Assembly (NCBI GenBank): GCA_947624195.1
Contig: CANQJH010000010.1
Coordinates: forward strand, 1-48,293
Direction: 5' to 3'
From: an uncultured Clostridia bacterium
GTDB lineage: Bacteria > Bacillota > Clostridia > TANB77 > CAG-508
Length of the DNA stretch: 48,293 nt
The position numbers and the translations under genes were made by a program. The first letter of the stretch is position 1; each line of letters opens with the position of its first letter. Positions 33,591 through 43,576 of the stretch are shown in pieces. The notes beneath the pieces were generated by a model. That model saw only the letters and a program-made list of their open reading frames with translations, was not told where the DNA came from and searched no databases.

Positions 33591-33965
33591 CTATTTATTG
33601 TCATTTTGTGTTTTATTTTCGTTTTTTAGACTTTTTAAAATATTGTCGATTTTTTCGCCATATACTATTGAATCATCATATTCGAATACAAGTTCAGGGG
33701 TAACTCTTAAATTAATTATTTCAGCAACTCTGCTTCGTATAAAACCTCTTGAATCATTCAACCCTTTGATTGTTTTATTTAAATTTTTCGAATTTAATAC
33801 ACTTACATAAACTTTAGCATATCTCAAATTTGGCGTTACCTTTACTTTAGTAACACTAATCATACCAGTAGCATTTGGATTTTTTAATTCATAGTTTATG
33901 ACTTCGCTTATTACTTTTTTTAGTTCTTCATTAACTCTGCCAAGTCTATTTGTATTTTTGTTCAT
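33591..33965 (-). CDS. rbfA: 30S ribosome-binding factor RbfA
   Basis: A small KH-fold protein maturing the 16S rRNA 5' end. It shows RLGRVNEELKKVISEVINYELKNP, VTKVKVTPNLRYAKVYVS and LRVTPELVFEYDDSI, the family signatures. It is 124 residues and lies just downstream of infB. Confidence 0.95.
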   Translation of the reverse strand: MNKNTNRLGRVNEELKKVISEVINYELKNPNATGMISVTKVKVTPNLRYAKVYVSVLNSKNLNKTIKGLNDSRGFIRSRVAEIINLRVTPELVFEYDDSIVYGEKIDNILKSLKNENKTQNDNK

Positions 33966-33992
33966 ATTGAAATTGCATCCTTTCTTTGTCTG

Positions 33993-36900
33993 CTATCTTT
34001 TAACTTCTTCTTGAATATAGGCTTCTATTGTATCTCCTTCTTTTAAGTCATTATAATCCTCTATTTGAAGGCCACACTCAAATCCCTTTGATACTTCTTT
34101 AGCGTCATCTTTAAATCTTTTTAATGAAACTAGTTTTCCTTCATGAATTACTATTCCTTCACGAATTACTCTAACTCCTGCGTTTCTTTCTAACTTACCA
34201 TCTGTAACGTAGCATCCAGCAATAGTACCAACATTGGTAATTTTGAAGATTTGTCTTACTTCTGCATTTCCTATATTAGTTTCTTTATAAACAGGTGCTA
34301 GCATACCTTTCATTGCATCTTCTACATCATCAATTGCTTGGTAAATAACAGAATATTGTTTTATTTCAACATTTTCCTTTTCTGCTAAGGCTTTAGCAGC
34401 TCCAACTGTTCTAACATTAAATGCTATAATAATTGCATTTGCTGCTTTAGCAAGCTGTACATCAGACTCTGTAACTCCACCTGCATTTGAGTGTATAACT
34501 TTTACCTTAACTTCTTCATTAGATAATTTTTCTAAAGAACCCTTTAATGCTTCAGCTGTTCCTTGAACATCAGTTTTTACAATAATGCTTAACTGTTTCA
34601 AGTCTTCACTTTCCATCTTGTCAAACAAATTGTCTAAAGTAACTGCATCATTATTTGCAATTGCTTTTTCACGGTTTGCCAATCTTCTTTGTTCAATTAA
34701 GTGTTTTGCTACTTTTTCATTTTTTACTTCATAGAATATATCTCCAGCTTCTGGCACTTCGTGTAATCCTGTAATTTCAACTGGTGTAGAAGGTCCTGCT
34801 GTCTTTACAAGTTTACCCTTGTCATTTTTCATTGTTCTAATTTTACCTATAGCTGTTCCTAGAATTATTGTGTCTCCAACATTTAATGTTCCTCTTTGAA
34901 CAAGTACAGATGCTATCGCACCTTGTGTTTTATCAAGTCTTGCTTCAATTACAGTTCCTTTAGATTGTCTATTTGGATTTGCTTTTAAGTTTTGCATATC
35001 TGCAACTAACAATACCATCTCTAAAAGGTTATCAATATTTATATTATTTTTTGCAGAAATTGGAACAAATACTGTGTCTCCACCCCATTCTTCTGGTACT
35101 AATTCGTATTTCATTAATTCTTGTTTTACTTTATCTACATTTGCAGCAGGAAGGTCTATTTTGTTTACTGCTACTATTATTGGTGTATTTGCTGCTTTGG
35201 CGTGGTTTATAGCTTCTATGGTTTGAGGCATAACGCCATCATCTGCTGCAACTACTAGAATTGCAACATCAGTTATTTGCGCTCCTCTAGCACGCATGCT
35301 AGTAAATGCCTCATGTCCTGGTGTATCTAAGAAAGTTATCTCTCTATTATTTACATTTACCTTATAAGCACCTATATGTTGTGTAATTCCACCTGCTTCT
35401 CCTTCTATTACATTAGTTTTTCTAATTGCATCAAGAAGTGATGTTTTACCATGGTCAACGTGTCCCATTACTACAACTACTGGTGGACGTGGCTCTAAAT
35501 CTTCTTCCTTATCTTCAGAGTCATCAAACAATATATCTTCATCTTTTATTTCTTCTTTTTTAGTTGCTGTAACTCCAAAGCTATCAGCTACTAAGTATGC
35601 TGTATCAAAATCTAGGTCTTGGTTAATATTAGCCATGATTCCTAAATCAAATAATTTCTTTATGACTTCTGCTGATGTCTTTTTAAGTTCAATTGCTAGA
35701 TCTTTTACTGATATATTAGTTGGAATAGTTATGTCTTTTAATTCAAATATCTTTTGCTTTCTATCTTCGTCTTTTCTATCCTTTTTTCTATTTCTCTTTC
35801 CTCTTGCAGTTGTTAAATCATAATAATCTAACATTCCGCCTTCTTGGTCTTCAAACATATTTGATAATCTATTTACTTGCTTTAAGTCTCTTAATTTATC
35901 TCCATCAAAAGACTCCTCCATGCCTCTTCTAGTTCTTGTCTTTTTCTTTTCTTCTAAATTACGATTTGCTTTTTGTTTATCTATTATTTTTAATGAATAA
36001 TCTTTTTTACTATTTTTTCCAAACATTTCTATAGGAAGCATATCATTGTTGTAGCTTCTATCATTTTGACGGTTGCCTGCTGGTCTTTTATAATCTTTCT
36101 TAAATCCATTTGCATTTTGATTATTATTTCTATTAAATGAAGGTCTATTATTAAAACTTCTATTTTCACCATTTTGTGAGAAGTTTCCTCTTTGATTTCT
36201 ATTATGGAAGTTATTACTGTTTCTGTTATAAGAATTTTCGTTATTTCTAGGTCTATTATATCTTTCCTCTGAATTAGTATCTTGATTTCTATTAAATCTT
36301 TCTTGACGATTATTTCTGCCAAATTCTGATTCTTTATTATACATAGGTTTTCTGGTAGATTCAGCTTTATTTATTATCTCTTCTTTTTCTTCATGTGCTT
36401 TAACTTCAACAGGTTTGCTAACTTTCTTAGATTCTTCTGGTTTTACTTCAGCCTTTTCTATTTTTTCTACCTTTGGAACTTCTTTCTTTTCTTCTTTAAC
36501 ATTTTTTGGCTTTAAGCCAAATAACTCATTTACTGTCATAGGCTTAGAAGGCTTTTCCCTATAAACTATATTGAAATCTTTATTTCTTCTTTGAGTATTA
36601 AAGCCAATTCCTGATTTTTGCTCCTCTTTAATAGGTGTTGGTTTCTTTTCTTCTTCAACAATAACTTCTCTTCTTATTATAACTTGGCCAGTTGTCTTTA
36701 TCTCTTCCTTTTCTTTTTTTATATCTTTTTTATCTTCTTTTTTTATTTTTTTCTGGTCTTGATTTTTACTTTCTTTTTTGCTATCCTTTTTTGTTTCTTT
36801 TGCATTGTCATTTTGAACTTTCTCATTTTTGACAGCATCTTTGTTTTCTTTTTTATTGGTTTGTTTTTTATTTAGTTTTTGTTTTATTTTTTTAGCATCG

Positions 36901-37031
36901 GCTTCATCTATTGAGCTTAGATGACTTTTTGCTTCAATTCCAAGTTCTTTTGCAATCCCAATTAAATCTTTATTATCCATATTTAGTTCTTTTGCAATTT
37001 CATATATTTTAACTTTACCCAATCGATTCAC
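33993..37031 (-). CDS. infB: Translation initiation factor IF-2
   Basis: A 1012-residue GTPase that places initiator tRNA on the ribosome. An IF2-N module starts the protein ([25 protein letters not shown]), followed by a very long low-complexity region rich in Lys, Glu, Asn and Arg (about 50-380) with many NNR/RNN runs. A second IF2-N module precedes the G domain: [20 protein letters not shown]. Domains II-IV end the protein with the usual [20 protein letters not shown] segment. The long linker makes it bigger than Bacillus IF-2 (about 720). Confidence 0.97.
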   Translation of the reverse strand: MNRLGKVKIYEIAKELNMDNKDLIGIAKELGIEAKSHLSSIDEADAKKIKQKLNKKQTNKKENKDAVKNEKVQNDNAKETKKDSKKESKNQDQKKIKKEDKKDIKKEKEEIKTTGQVIIRREVIVEEEKKPTPIKEEQKSGIGFNTQRRNKDFNIVYREKPSKPMTVNELFGLKPKNVKEEKKEVPKVEKIEKAEVKPEESKKVSKPVEVKAHEEKEEIINKAESTRKPMYNKESEFGRNNRQERFNRNQDTNSEERYNRPRNNENSYNRNSNNFHNRNQRGNFSQNGENRSFNNRPSFNRNNNQNANGFKKDYKRPAGNRQNDRSYNNDMLPIEMFGKNSKKDYSLKIIDKQKANRNLEEKKKTRTRRGMEESFDGDKLRDLKQVNRLSNMFEDQEGGMLDYYDLTTARGKRNRKKDRKDEDRKQKIFELKDITIPTNISVKDLAIELKKTSAEVIKKLFDLGIMANINQDLDFDTAYLVADSFGVTATKKEEIKDEDILFDDSEDKEEDLEPRPPVVVVMGHVDHGKTSLLDAIRKTNVIEGEAGGITQHIGAYKVNVNNREITFLDTPGHEAFTSMRARGAQITDVAILVVAADDGVMPQTIEAINHAKAANTPIIVAVNKIDLPAANVDKVKQELMKYELVPEEWGGDTVFVPISAKNNINIDNLLEMVLLVADMQNLKANPNRQSKGTVIEARLDKTQGAIASVLVQRGTLNVGDTIILGTAIGKIRTMKNDKGKLVKTAGPSTPVEITGLHEVPEAGDIFYEVKNEKVAKHLIEQRRLANREKAIANNDAVTLDNLFDKMESEDLKQLSIIVKTDVQGTAEALKGSLEKLSNEEVKVKVIHSNAGGVTESDVQLAKAANAIIIAFNVRTVGAAKALAEKENVEIKQYSVIYQAIDDVEDAMKGMLAPVYKETNIGNAEVRQIFKITNVGTIAGCYVTDGKLERNAGVRVIREGIVIHEGKLVSLKRFKDDAKEVSKGFECGLQIEDYNDLKEGDTIEAYIQEEVKR

Positions 37032-37178
37032 CTCCTAAAATAATTTTGTTAGACCTTTCTTCTTTTATTATAAACTTTTTCAATATTACACTCCTATTGA
37101 CCTTATTATTATTTTATATAATTTTTTACAGTTTTATTCCTTTTTTAGGCTATTTTGCCTATATTTTCCTAGCTTTAC

Positions 37179-38804
37179 TTAGTTTTTTTTAGTGGATTTT
37201 TTTGATTCTTTTTTTGTCTCGTCAGCTTTTGCTTTTTTAGTTGTAGATTTTGTGGCTTTCTTCGCAGTTGTTGACTTAGATGTTGCTGACTTTGTTGTTG
37301 CTTTTGCTGTTGCTGATTTAGCTGTTGCAGCCTTCGCTACTGATTTTGCTGTTTTTGATTTTGTTGCAACTTTCTGCTTAGTCTCAGCCTTCTTTTCATC
37401 TGACTTAGTTGATTTCTTTGTTGTATCCTTTTTAGCTGTCACTTTCTTTTCTTTTGACTTATCTGATGTGGCTTTTTTAGTTGTAGATTTCTTTGTTTCT
37501 TCCTTGTCTACGTCTTCTTTTTTTGCTGAAGATTTTCTCTTTGATTTTTTGTCTCCTGTGTTAATTGTTTCTGTTTCTTCCATTTCTACTGCTTTTGAAT
37601 CTTCTTCATTTTCCATAACTTCTACAGTTTCTTCAACATTTTCTTTTAATTCATCCGAAGCTTCCTCTTCCGATTCTGCTCCATTTTCTTCTTCATTTTG
37701 CATTTCTTCTAGCATTTGTCTAAATTGTGATTCACTCTTTATATCTATTCTCCAGTCTGTTAATTTGGCTGCTAACCTAGCGTTTTGTCCACCCTTACCA
37801 ATAGCTAATGACAATTGATCATCAGGAACTATAACTTGTGCAAAGTTTTCATCTTCTCTTATATCAACAGCAAGTACCTTTGCAGGTAACAATGATGTAG
37901 ATATAAATATTGAAGGATCTTCGTTCCATTCGATAACATCTATTTTTTCTCCATTAAGTTCATTGATTATGTTTTGAATACGTATACCCTTTTGTCCAAC
38001 ACAAGAACCTACTGGGTCTATATTAGGATTTGGGGAATATACTGCTATTTTGCTTCTTGAACCAGCATCTCTAGAAATACTTTTTATTTCGATTAAACCC
38101 TCATATATCTCTGGTATCTCTATTTCAAATAGTTTTCTTATAAATTCTGTACTAGCTCTTGATAATATAATTTGTGTTGAGCCTTTAACTCCTTTTTCTA
38201 CACTAATTATACATGTTTTTATTTTATCATTTACTCTATATCTTTCTGTTGGTATTTGCTCTTTTCTAGGCATGATGCCTTCAATTCTACCTAAATCAAG
38301 TATAACTGCTCCACCATCAGCTTTTTGTACTAATCCAGTTATAATTTCTCCCTTTTTATCTGCAAATTCATTGAATATCACATCTCTTGAAGCTTCTCTT
38401 ATTTTTTGTGTTATAACTTGCTTTGCAGTTTGAGCTGCTATTCTACCAAACTCCTTTGGCATTAATTCAAATTGAACAACATCTCCAACTTCATAGTTTT
38501 TATCTATCTTTTTCGCATTTTCCAAAGTTATTTCAAATTTTTCATTTTCTGGTTTTTCAAGTTCTTCTACTACATTTTTTTCTTGATATACGTGCATTTT
38601 TCCATCTGATTTATCAAGAACTACTTTTACATTTTCAGTAGTACAGTCAAAATTTCTTTTATAAGCAACTACTAAAGCTGACTCAATTGATTCCATTAAG
38701 AAATCTTTTTTGATTCCATTAGTTTTTTCTAGTTCATCAATTGCTAACAACATCTCTGTTGTGTCTATCCCTTTGTTTACTACTTTGACATCTTTCTTTT
38801 TCAT
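37179..38804 (-). CDS. nusA: Transcription termination/antitermination protein NusA with Lys-rich tail
   Basis: The N-terminal RNA polymerase-binding domain (about 15-135) is followed by an S1 domain (about 140-215, GEIITGLVQKADGGAVILDLG) and two KH domains (DPVGSCVGQKGIRIQNI and LSLAIGKGGQNARLAAKLTDW). After about residue 370 there is an acidic stretch and then a tail of about 120 residues made of KKSTTKKATSDKSK-type repeats. Typical Firmicute NusA stops near residue 370. Such basic tails also occur on Asp23 and AmaP in this window. It lies between rimP and infB. The ylxR and ylxQ genes normally between nusA and infB are missing. Confidence 0.96.
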   Translation of the reverse strand: MKKKDVKVVNKGIDTTEMLLAIDELEKTNGIKKDFLMESIESALVVAYKRNFDCTTENVKVVLDKSDGKMHVYQEKNVVEELEKPENEKFEITLENAKKIDKNYEVGDVVQFELMPKEFGRIAAQTAKQVITQKIREASRDVIFNEFADKKGEIITGLVQKADGGAVILDLGRIEGIMPRKEQIPTERYRVNDKIKTCIISVEKGVKGSTQIILSRASTEFIRKLFEIEIPEIYEGLIEIKSISRDAGSRSKIAVYSPNPNIDPVGSCVGQKGIRIQNIINELNGEKIDVIEWNEDPSIFISTSLLPAKVLAVDIREDENFAQVIVPDDQLSLAIGKGGQNARLAAKLTDWRIDIKSESQFRQMLEEMQNEEENGAESEEEASDELKENVEETVEVMENEEDSKAVEMEETETINTGDKKSKRKSSAKKEDVDKEETKKSTTKKATSDKSKEKKVTAKKDTTKKSTKSDEKKAETKQKVATKSKTAKSVAKAATAKSATAKATTKSATSKSTTAKKATKSTTKKAKADETKKESKKSTKKN

Positions 38805-38805
38805 T

Positions 38806-39267
38806 TTAATTTTCCTCCCAATTATAAATGTTTTTCATTTTTGAAATATTATTTTTTTCAATGCTAATTTGTTGTTTATCAATTTCTAAATAAATATTGT
38901 TCGCGTCGAAATCTTGTAAAATTCCTGTAAGTATTTTTTGCTTGTTAATTGCTTTATACAAGTGTACTTCAATTTTGTCATTTTTAAACATTTCTAAGTG
39001 TCTATCTTCTCTGATCCTTCTTTCTAAGCCCGGCGATGATACTTCTAAAAAGTATTGTGATTTTATCAAATCTTTTTCATCTAGAACATCTGTAATGCCG
39101 TCATTTACTTTTTCGCAATCATTTAGCGAAATATTATCTCCATCTAAAAAGATTCTTAAATAATTGTCTTTTCCCTCTTTTTCGTAAATGATGTCATAAA
39201 TTTGATACCCTAAGTTGTTGATAATTGGCTCTACTAATTCTTTGATTTTGGTTTCTATTGCTGTCAT
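38806..39267 (-). CDS. rimP: Ribosome maturation factor RimP
   Basis: Needed for 30S subunit assembly. The diagnostic motif LEVSSPGLERRIRE is present, with LRIFLDGDNISLNDCEKVND before it. I chose the ATG at 39265-39267 because AGAGGA lies six bases upstream. An ATG 12 codons earlier is in frame but has no such site. The product has 153 residues. The next gene nusA begins one base after the stop codon. A strong hairpin lies 32 bases upstream of the start. Confidence 0.95.
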   Translation of the reverse strand: MTAIETKIKELVEPIINNLGYQIYDIIYEKEGKDNYLRIFLDGDNISLNDCEKVNDGITDVLDEKDLIKSQYFLEVSSPGLERRIREDRHLEMFKNDKIEVHLYKAINKQKILTGILQDFDANNIYLEIDKQQISIEKNNISKMKNIYNWEEN

Positions 39268-39299
39268 CTTTTTCCTCTTTTCTATAGATTTATCATAAA

Positions 39300-39330
39300 G
39301 CAAAGAGTGGAATTTGTTTCCACTCTTTGC
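39300..39330 (-). terminator. Perfect hairpin between spoIIIAH and rimP
   Basis: GCAAAGAGTGGAA pairs perfectly with TTCCACTCTTTGC around a 5-base loop and is followed on the minus strand by TTTAT. It would stop spoIIIA transcripts before rimP. Since it also lies directly upstream of the rimP ribosome site, it might tune read-through into the rimP-nusA-infB operon. Confidence 0.75.
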
Positions 39331-39486
39331 TCTCTCTTATGTCATATGCTTATTATACTATCAATTTATTTAAAAGTCAACAGTTTTTATTAACTAACCT
39401 TTATCTAATCCTTTTCGGTAATTTTATATTGCATTTTTATTGCATTCTCAGTTATAATCTAGTTAATCTAATCACATTTTCGTTTA

Positions 39487-40434
39487 TTATTTCATTGTAA
39501 TGTGTATATCTCCAATTTCTGCTTTTAATTCTCTTGAAACAATATTAGTAATCTGAGCGACTTGCTCATCAGACAATTTGTCCTTTTGTTTTACTACTAC
39601 GTTTATGTTGTTATCATTTATAAGAAGAATTACATCTTCAAAACCTTTAGTTTTAATCAAATTTTCGGCTATTGATATTGCATTTATTCTATCATTTATA
39701 TTTTTTATTTCATTAGAAGCAACTGTCTTCTGGTCTGTTGGTATCTTTTCATTTTCTAGAATTTTCTGGTATGCTTCAAGCATTTGTGAATACATTGTCT
39801 GCCTTTCCAATCTTGTTTGAGTGTAGTAATCTTGATTAGAGTTAACTTCTACATTACTGCTTGAATTCTCTCCACCATTACTATTTGTTTCAGTAGTTGT
39901 ATTTACATTGCCATTACTATTAGCTTCAGCTATTCCATTTGCTTCATTGTTGTTAGTTTCAGCTTCTTCACTATTATTTGTTTCAACTGCATTTCCTTCA
40001 CTATTTGTATTTGTTGTCTTCTCTTCATTTGTATTATTTTCTTTGTTGGTGTCACCTGCATTTGTATTTGCTGTTGCATTACTATCCGCTACATTACTAC
40101 TTACTAATTGTGCATCTCCTAATTCTGCAAGTGATATGTTTAGTTCGTTATTGCTATTATTGTAGTTCATATATCCTGCTGTAACTAGCATTAATGCTAG
40201 TGTTAACAATACAATTTGATTTTTTCTAAAAATTGTTTTAAATGCTTCATTTTTACTAAATTCGAATTTCTTTATATTTTTTGCTTGGTTATTTTTATTT
40301 TCTTTTTCACTTTGGTTTATACTGTTTTCTCTAATTTGATTTGCTCTATTTTCACTACGTTGTTTTGTTACAAAATGCTTACTTTCACTTTTAGGCTTAA
40401 CCCTCTTTCCGGTTTTAATATAAGTTATTTTCAT
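39487..40434 (-). CDS. spoIIIAH: Stage III sporulation protein AH
   Basis: Mother-cell membrane protein of the feeding-tube channel that contacts SpoIIQ of the forespore. Cytoplasmic basic N terminus (about 1-72), one TM segment (about 73-92, QIVLLTLALMLVTAGYM), and an Asn/Thr/Glu-rich low-complexity linker (about 110-200). A YscJ/FliF-like C-terminal domain follows (about 205-315; TRLERQTMYSQMLEAYQKIL, LIKTKGFEDVILLINDNNINVVV). The linker is longer than usual. Its start overlaps the stop of spoIIIAG (ATGA). Confidence 0.92.
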   Translation of the reverse strand: MKITYIKTGKRVKPKSESKHFVTKQRSENRANQIRENSINQSEKENKNNQAKNIKKFEFSKNEAFKTIFRKNQIVLLTLALMLVTAGYMNYNNSNNELNISLAELGDAQLVSSNVADSNATANTNAGDTNKENNTNEEKTTNTNSEGNAVETNNSEEAETNNNEANGIAEANSNGNVNTTTETNSNGGENSSSNVEVNSNQDYYTQTRLERQTMYSQMLEAYQKILENEKIPTDQKTVASNEIKNINDRINAISIAENLIKTKGFEDVILLINDNNINVVVKQKDKLSDEQVAQITNIVSRELKAEIGDIHITMK

Positions 40435-41027
40435 CCTACTTCCTCCTCCATTTTAAATACTTGTATTTTATGTGTTGCTAGACCTGTAGCAGCTTCTATA
40501 GCTTGAACTATATTTGTTTTTACGGTTGGATTTTCTGCTCCTTCTGCTACAATTATTGCTCCTTCTACTTTAGGACTACTTATACTTTGAGTTATGGGTT
40601 CTTTGCTTCCATCTGTATTTTCTTTAAACACTACTTCTTTTTGAGATTCAGTTTCCGTGACAGTTCTTGTGCCTCCACTACTATCTGTTTCGTTTGTATT
40701 ACTTGAGCTAGAATCTTCATTATATATCGGCTTAAGCTCGCTTGTTTCTGAATATGTAATCATTACCTTTACTTTACCTACTCCAGAAATCTTGGCTAGA
40801 ATTTTTTCAAGTTTTAATTCGAGTTCATCTTCTTTATTATTACTTGAAACCTGCATTACATCTTCCTCTTTTATTCCAGTGTCATCAATAGTTTTTTCAT
40901 TATTGCCATCGCTCCATATATAATTAATTGCAACAACTGTAATAATTAAAATTATTATTAACACTACAATATTTTCAGTTTTTTTCTTTCCTTTAAACAT
41001 GTTCTTTAGTTTTTCTTTGTTAAACAT
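40431..41027 (-). CDS. spoIIIAG: Stage III sporulation protein AG
   Basis: Ring-forming component of the SpoIIIA-SpoIIQ channel. TM segment at about 19-37. The conserved region LEKILAKISGVGKVKVMITYSET is present, and EGAIIVAEGA near the C terminus matches the family core. A Ser/Thr-rich loop (SSSSNTNETDSSGG) corresponds to the variable beta-triangle insertion. It has 198 residues; AGGAGG-like bases lie before the ATG. Confidence 0.93.
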   Translation of the reverse strand: MFNKEKLKNMFKGKKKTENIVVLIIILIITVVAINYIWSDGNNEKTIDDTGIKEEDVMQVSSNNKEDELELKLEKILAKISGVGKVKVMITYSETSELKPIYNEDSSSSNTNETDSSGGTRTVTETESQKEVVFKENTDGSKEPITQSISSPKVEGAIIVAEGAENPTVKTNIVQAIEAATGLATHKIQVFKMEEEVG

Positions 41028-41111
41028 TGTCCTCCGCCTTCCTATTCTATTATTATACTTTTTTTATCTAAACCATAATTTTCGCTTAAATAATCAATCA
41101 AATCATTTTTG

Positions 41112-41633
41112 TCACTTGTAGCCATACCGTTCTACTGGTTTTTGTGTTATGTCAACGTCAACAGAATTTATATTTGTATCAATTTTATTTACTATTATTT
41201 TATCGCCTTTGCCTTGAGGTTGTTCATCATTATTTTCATAAATTTGAGATATTTTTATTTGTAAAATGTTACACTCATCATCAATATCTATATCAATGTT
41301 ATTTGCAGAATATCCTTTTGCTTTTAATTGAGATTTAATATTTGTAATGACTTTATTTTTAAATGTACTTTTTATATTGTCACTATATATATAGTTTTCA
41401 TTTTTATCGTAGTTTTTGGTTTCAGGGTCTTGCATATATTCGTCCAGACTATAATTATCAAGATTAATGCCTTTTCCCACGACTGGACTTAGCACTGAAA
41501 ATAAGATATAGATTCCTATTACCACTTTTATGTATTTTTTATTTTTATTTTCTGGAAGAAGCATTTGGATAATTGTCCCTATTATTATTGCTATAATTAT
41601 TCCTTGTGCCCAAGTGCTGATGTTTGTTATCAT
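41112..41633 (-). CDS. spoIIIAF: Stage III sporulation protein AF, C-terminal end shifted out of frame
   Basis: Membrane-anchored component with two N-terminal hydrophobic segments (ITNISTWAQGIIIAIIIGTI and VVIGIYILFSVLSPVVG), then the outer domain ending QKPVERYGYK. The ATG at 41631-41633 has AAAGGAG five bases upstream; an earlier in-frame GTG does not. Past the stop, another frame encodes SDKNDLIDYLSENYGLDKKS and ends with IIIE at 41042. That resembles the normal SpoIIIAF C terminus. Removing one of the two G bases (minus strand) at 41127-41128 joins the two as PVERMATSDKND. The last 25 or so residues are therefore probably lost to a single-base insertion or a read error. Confidence 0.85.
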   Translation of the reverse strand: MITNISTWAQGIIIAIIIGTIIQMLLPENKNKKYIKVVIGIYILFSVLSPVVGKGINLDNYSLDEYMQDPETKNYDKNENYIYSDNIKSTFKNKVITNIKSQLKAKGYSANNIDIDIDDECNILQIKISQIYENNDEQPQGKGDKIIVNKIDTNINSVDVDITQKPVERYGYK

Positions 41634-41713
41634 TTGTACTCCTTTCTTTTTATCCACTATTTTGTTCCTTTAGTTTATCCCTTACCTTTGTACCTTAATC
41701 TAAATTTCCAATT

Positions 41714-42865
41714 TTACTGATACATTAATCCACTATTCGTAATTCTCATAACTATTGCAATTCCCACTATCAGCATTGCAGTAATTGTAAACATTATTGC
41801 TAAAAACACTTTAAAAGTTCCTCCCATTTGCTCTATTAGACTAACTATCTTTTTATCTGCAATTGGCTCGCAAAGTGCTGCTCCAAGATAATATGTAATT
41901 GTTAGAGCGGTTAAATTAAGTATTGGTCTTATGCAAATGCTTGCTATAACAAATATTCCAACTACTCCTACTGCATTTTTAATTATATTTGTATAACCTA
42001 AAACCGTGTCTATTGCATCTCCTAAAATTCCTCCAACAACTGGTACAGCATTTGACAGAACTGACTTTCCAGCTTTTAACGTCATACCATCTAATCCACT
42101 TGATATGTTTCCTTCTAATGTAGTTAAACTGAAAAATAAAGTTAATATGGTAGTAAGTACCCACACCGAAGTTTTATTCAAAAACTTAGATAGCTTTCCT
42201 ACTTGTGCATGTTCAGATACCTTTGAAACTATCCCAAGTGCCGTAGACACTAAGATTATTGGTATCAATACATTAGTAATAAAGTTTCCTATAAAAGTTA
42301 TTACCAGTAACAAAATTGGCTCTATTATGTGTGATGTGGTTACATTTCCTGTTGCTATCATCAAAGTAGTAAGCAGGGGAATTAGAGAATTTGAAAATGA
42401 TGTCAAATCATATATAGAATTTTTTATATCTGTTATAATGCTTGAGAAATTACTCATAACTAGAGCAACAATCATTACATATTGTATGTAATAAGCAATT
42501 TTTGCTACTGACTCATTTCCTAGATTTTCGCTAATGGCTTTTAATATGCTGTGAATAATTATAACTACAATTATTCCAGTCATCATTGAAAGTGCTGATT
42601 TTAGATTGTCTCCTAAAATGCTGATTATGAATTTCAATATTTTTTTATTGTCTAAGTTGCCTGACTTACTCCAATTAAAAACTTCTGTAACATCTATATC
42701 ATCAGTGTATTTACTGGCTTCAGACAAAAACGTACTTATTCCAAAAGATTGCTCTTGAGCTAGCAGTTCCTCATCAGAATTATCGGCAGAGTTAGTTGCA
42801 AGGCTAGATTTTGGCAATGCGCATATCATCAGAAAAATTGAGATAATTATTATTTTTCTTTTCAT
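41714..42865 (-). CDS. spoIIIAE: Stage III sporulation protein AE
   Basis: A polytopic membrane protein with signal peptide (1-23) and about seven TM segments. Family segments include SLIPLLTTLMIATGNVTTSHIIEPILLL and LEGNISSGLDGMTLKAGKSVL with GNAVPVVGG-like SNAVPVVGGILGDAID. The length of 383 is normal. It is a component of the mother-cell side of the forespore channel. Confidence 0.95.
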   Translation of the reverse strand: MKRKIIIISIFLMICALPKSSLATNSADNSDEELLAQEQSFGISTFLSEASKYTDDIDVTEVFNWSKSGNLDNKKILKFIISILGDNLKSALSMMTGIIVVIIIHSILKAISENLGNESVAKIAYYIQYVMIVALVMSNFSSIITDIKNSIYDLTSFSNSLIPLLTTLMIATGNVTTSHIIEPILLLVITFIGNFITNVLIPIILVSTALGIVSKVSEHAQVGKLSKFLNKTSVWVLTTILTLFFSLTTLEGNISSGLDGMTLKAGKSVLSNAVPVVGGILGDAIDTVLGYTNIIKNAVGVVGIFVIASICIRPILNLTALTITYYLGAALCEPIADKKIVSLIEQMGGTFKVFLAIMFTITAMLIVGIAIVMRITNSGLMYQ

Positions 42866-42924
42866 TAGTTACTCCACAATTTTTTATAAAGTTACTTTTT
42901 ATTAATTCACAACTTTTGTATTAT

Positions 42925-43311
42925 CTATGGTAATATTTTGAGCACTGTTTCTAATAATGCTCTTATTATCGGTATTGACATTGAAATAATAATTACTTTT
43001 CCTCCTATATCAACTTTGCTAGCTACAGCTGATTCTCCTGAGTCTTTGCATATGCTTACTGCAAATTCAGTTAAGATTGCTATTCCAGTAATTTTTATTA
43101 AAATTTTCAAAAACTGACTATTTATATTTGCTTTGCTTGCTATATCTTGGAGCATTGTAATTATTCCTGAAATTGAATCGGTAATCATCAATATTATAAT
43201 TACACCAGCTATAATAGAAACATATATTGTAAATTCTGGTCTGTATTGTTTTAAAATTATGATGATTATTAATGATATAAGTCCAATTCCTATTATTTTA
43301 ACAATATCCAT
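42925..43311 (-). CDS. spoIIIAD: Stage III sporulation protein AD
   Basis: A 128-residue membrane protein with about four hydrophobic segments. The family segments FLKILIKITGIAILTEFAVSICKDSGESA and KVDIGGKVIIISMSIPII are clear. It lies between spoIIIAC and spoIIIAE with short gaps. Confidence 0.95.
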   Translation of the reverse strand: MDIVKIIGIGLISLIIIIILKQYRPEFTIYVSIIAGVIIILMITDSISGIITMLQDIASKANINSQFLKILIKITGIAILTEFAVSICKDSGESAVASKVDIGGKVIIISMSIPIIRALLETVLKILP

Positions 43312-43336
43312 ATGCTACTCCTCTTTGTTTATTTTT

Positions 43337-43531
43337 TTACAAATTGAACATTGTTCTTACAGTGTCAAATAACCCACTTACTTCTTTTATAACCATTGTT
43401 AAAACAATAATAAGTCCAGCGAGTGTCGTCATCATAGCTTGATCCTCTCTGCCCGCTCTTACCAAAACTTGATATAATACTGCAACTAATATTCCTATTG
43501 CAGCTATTTTAAATAATAAATCTATTCCCAT
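43337..43531 (-). CDS. spoIIIAC: Stage III sporulation protein AC
   Basis: A 64-residue protein with two TM segments. LFKIAAIGILVAVLYQVLVRAGREDQA and GLIIVLTMVIKEVSGLFDTV correspond to the conserved family sequence. It is immediately upstream of spoIIIAD. Confidence 0.95.
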   Translation of the reverse strand: MGIDLLFKIAAIGILVAVLYQVLVRAGREDQAMMTTLAGLIIVLTMVIKEVSGLFDTVRTMFNL

Positions 43532-43576
43532 ATATTTTTACTGTGTGATAAACTATCACTTTCTCCTCTCTTAAGA

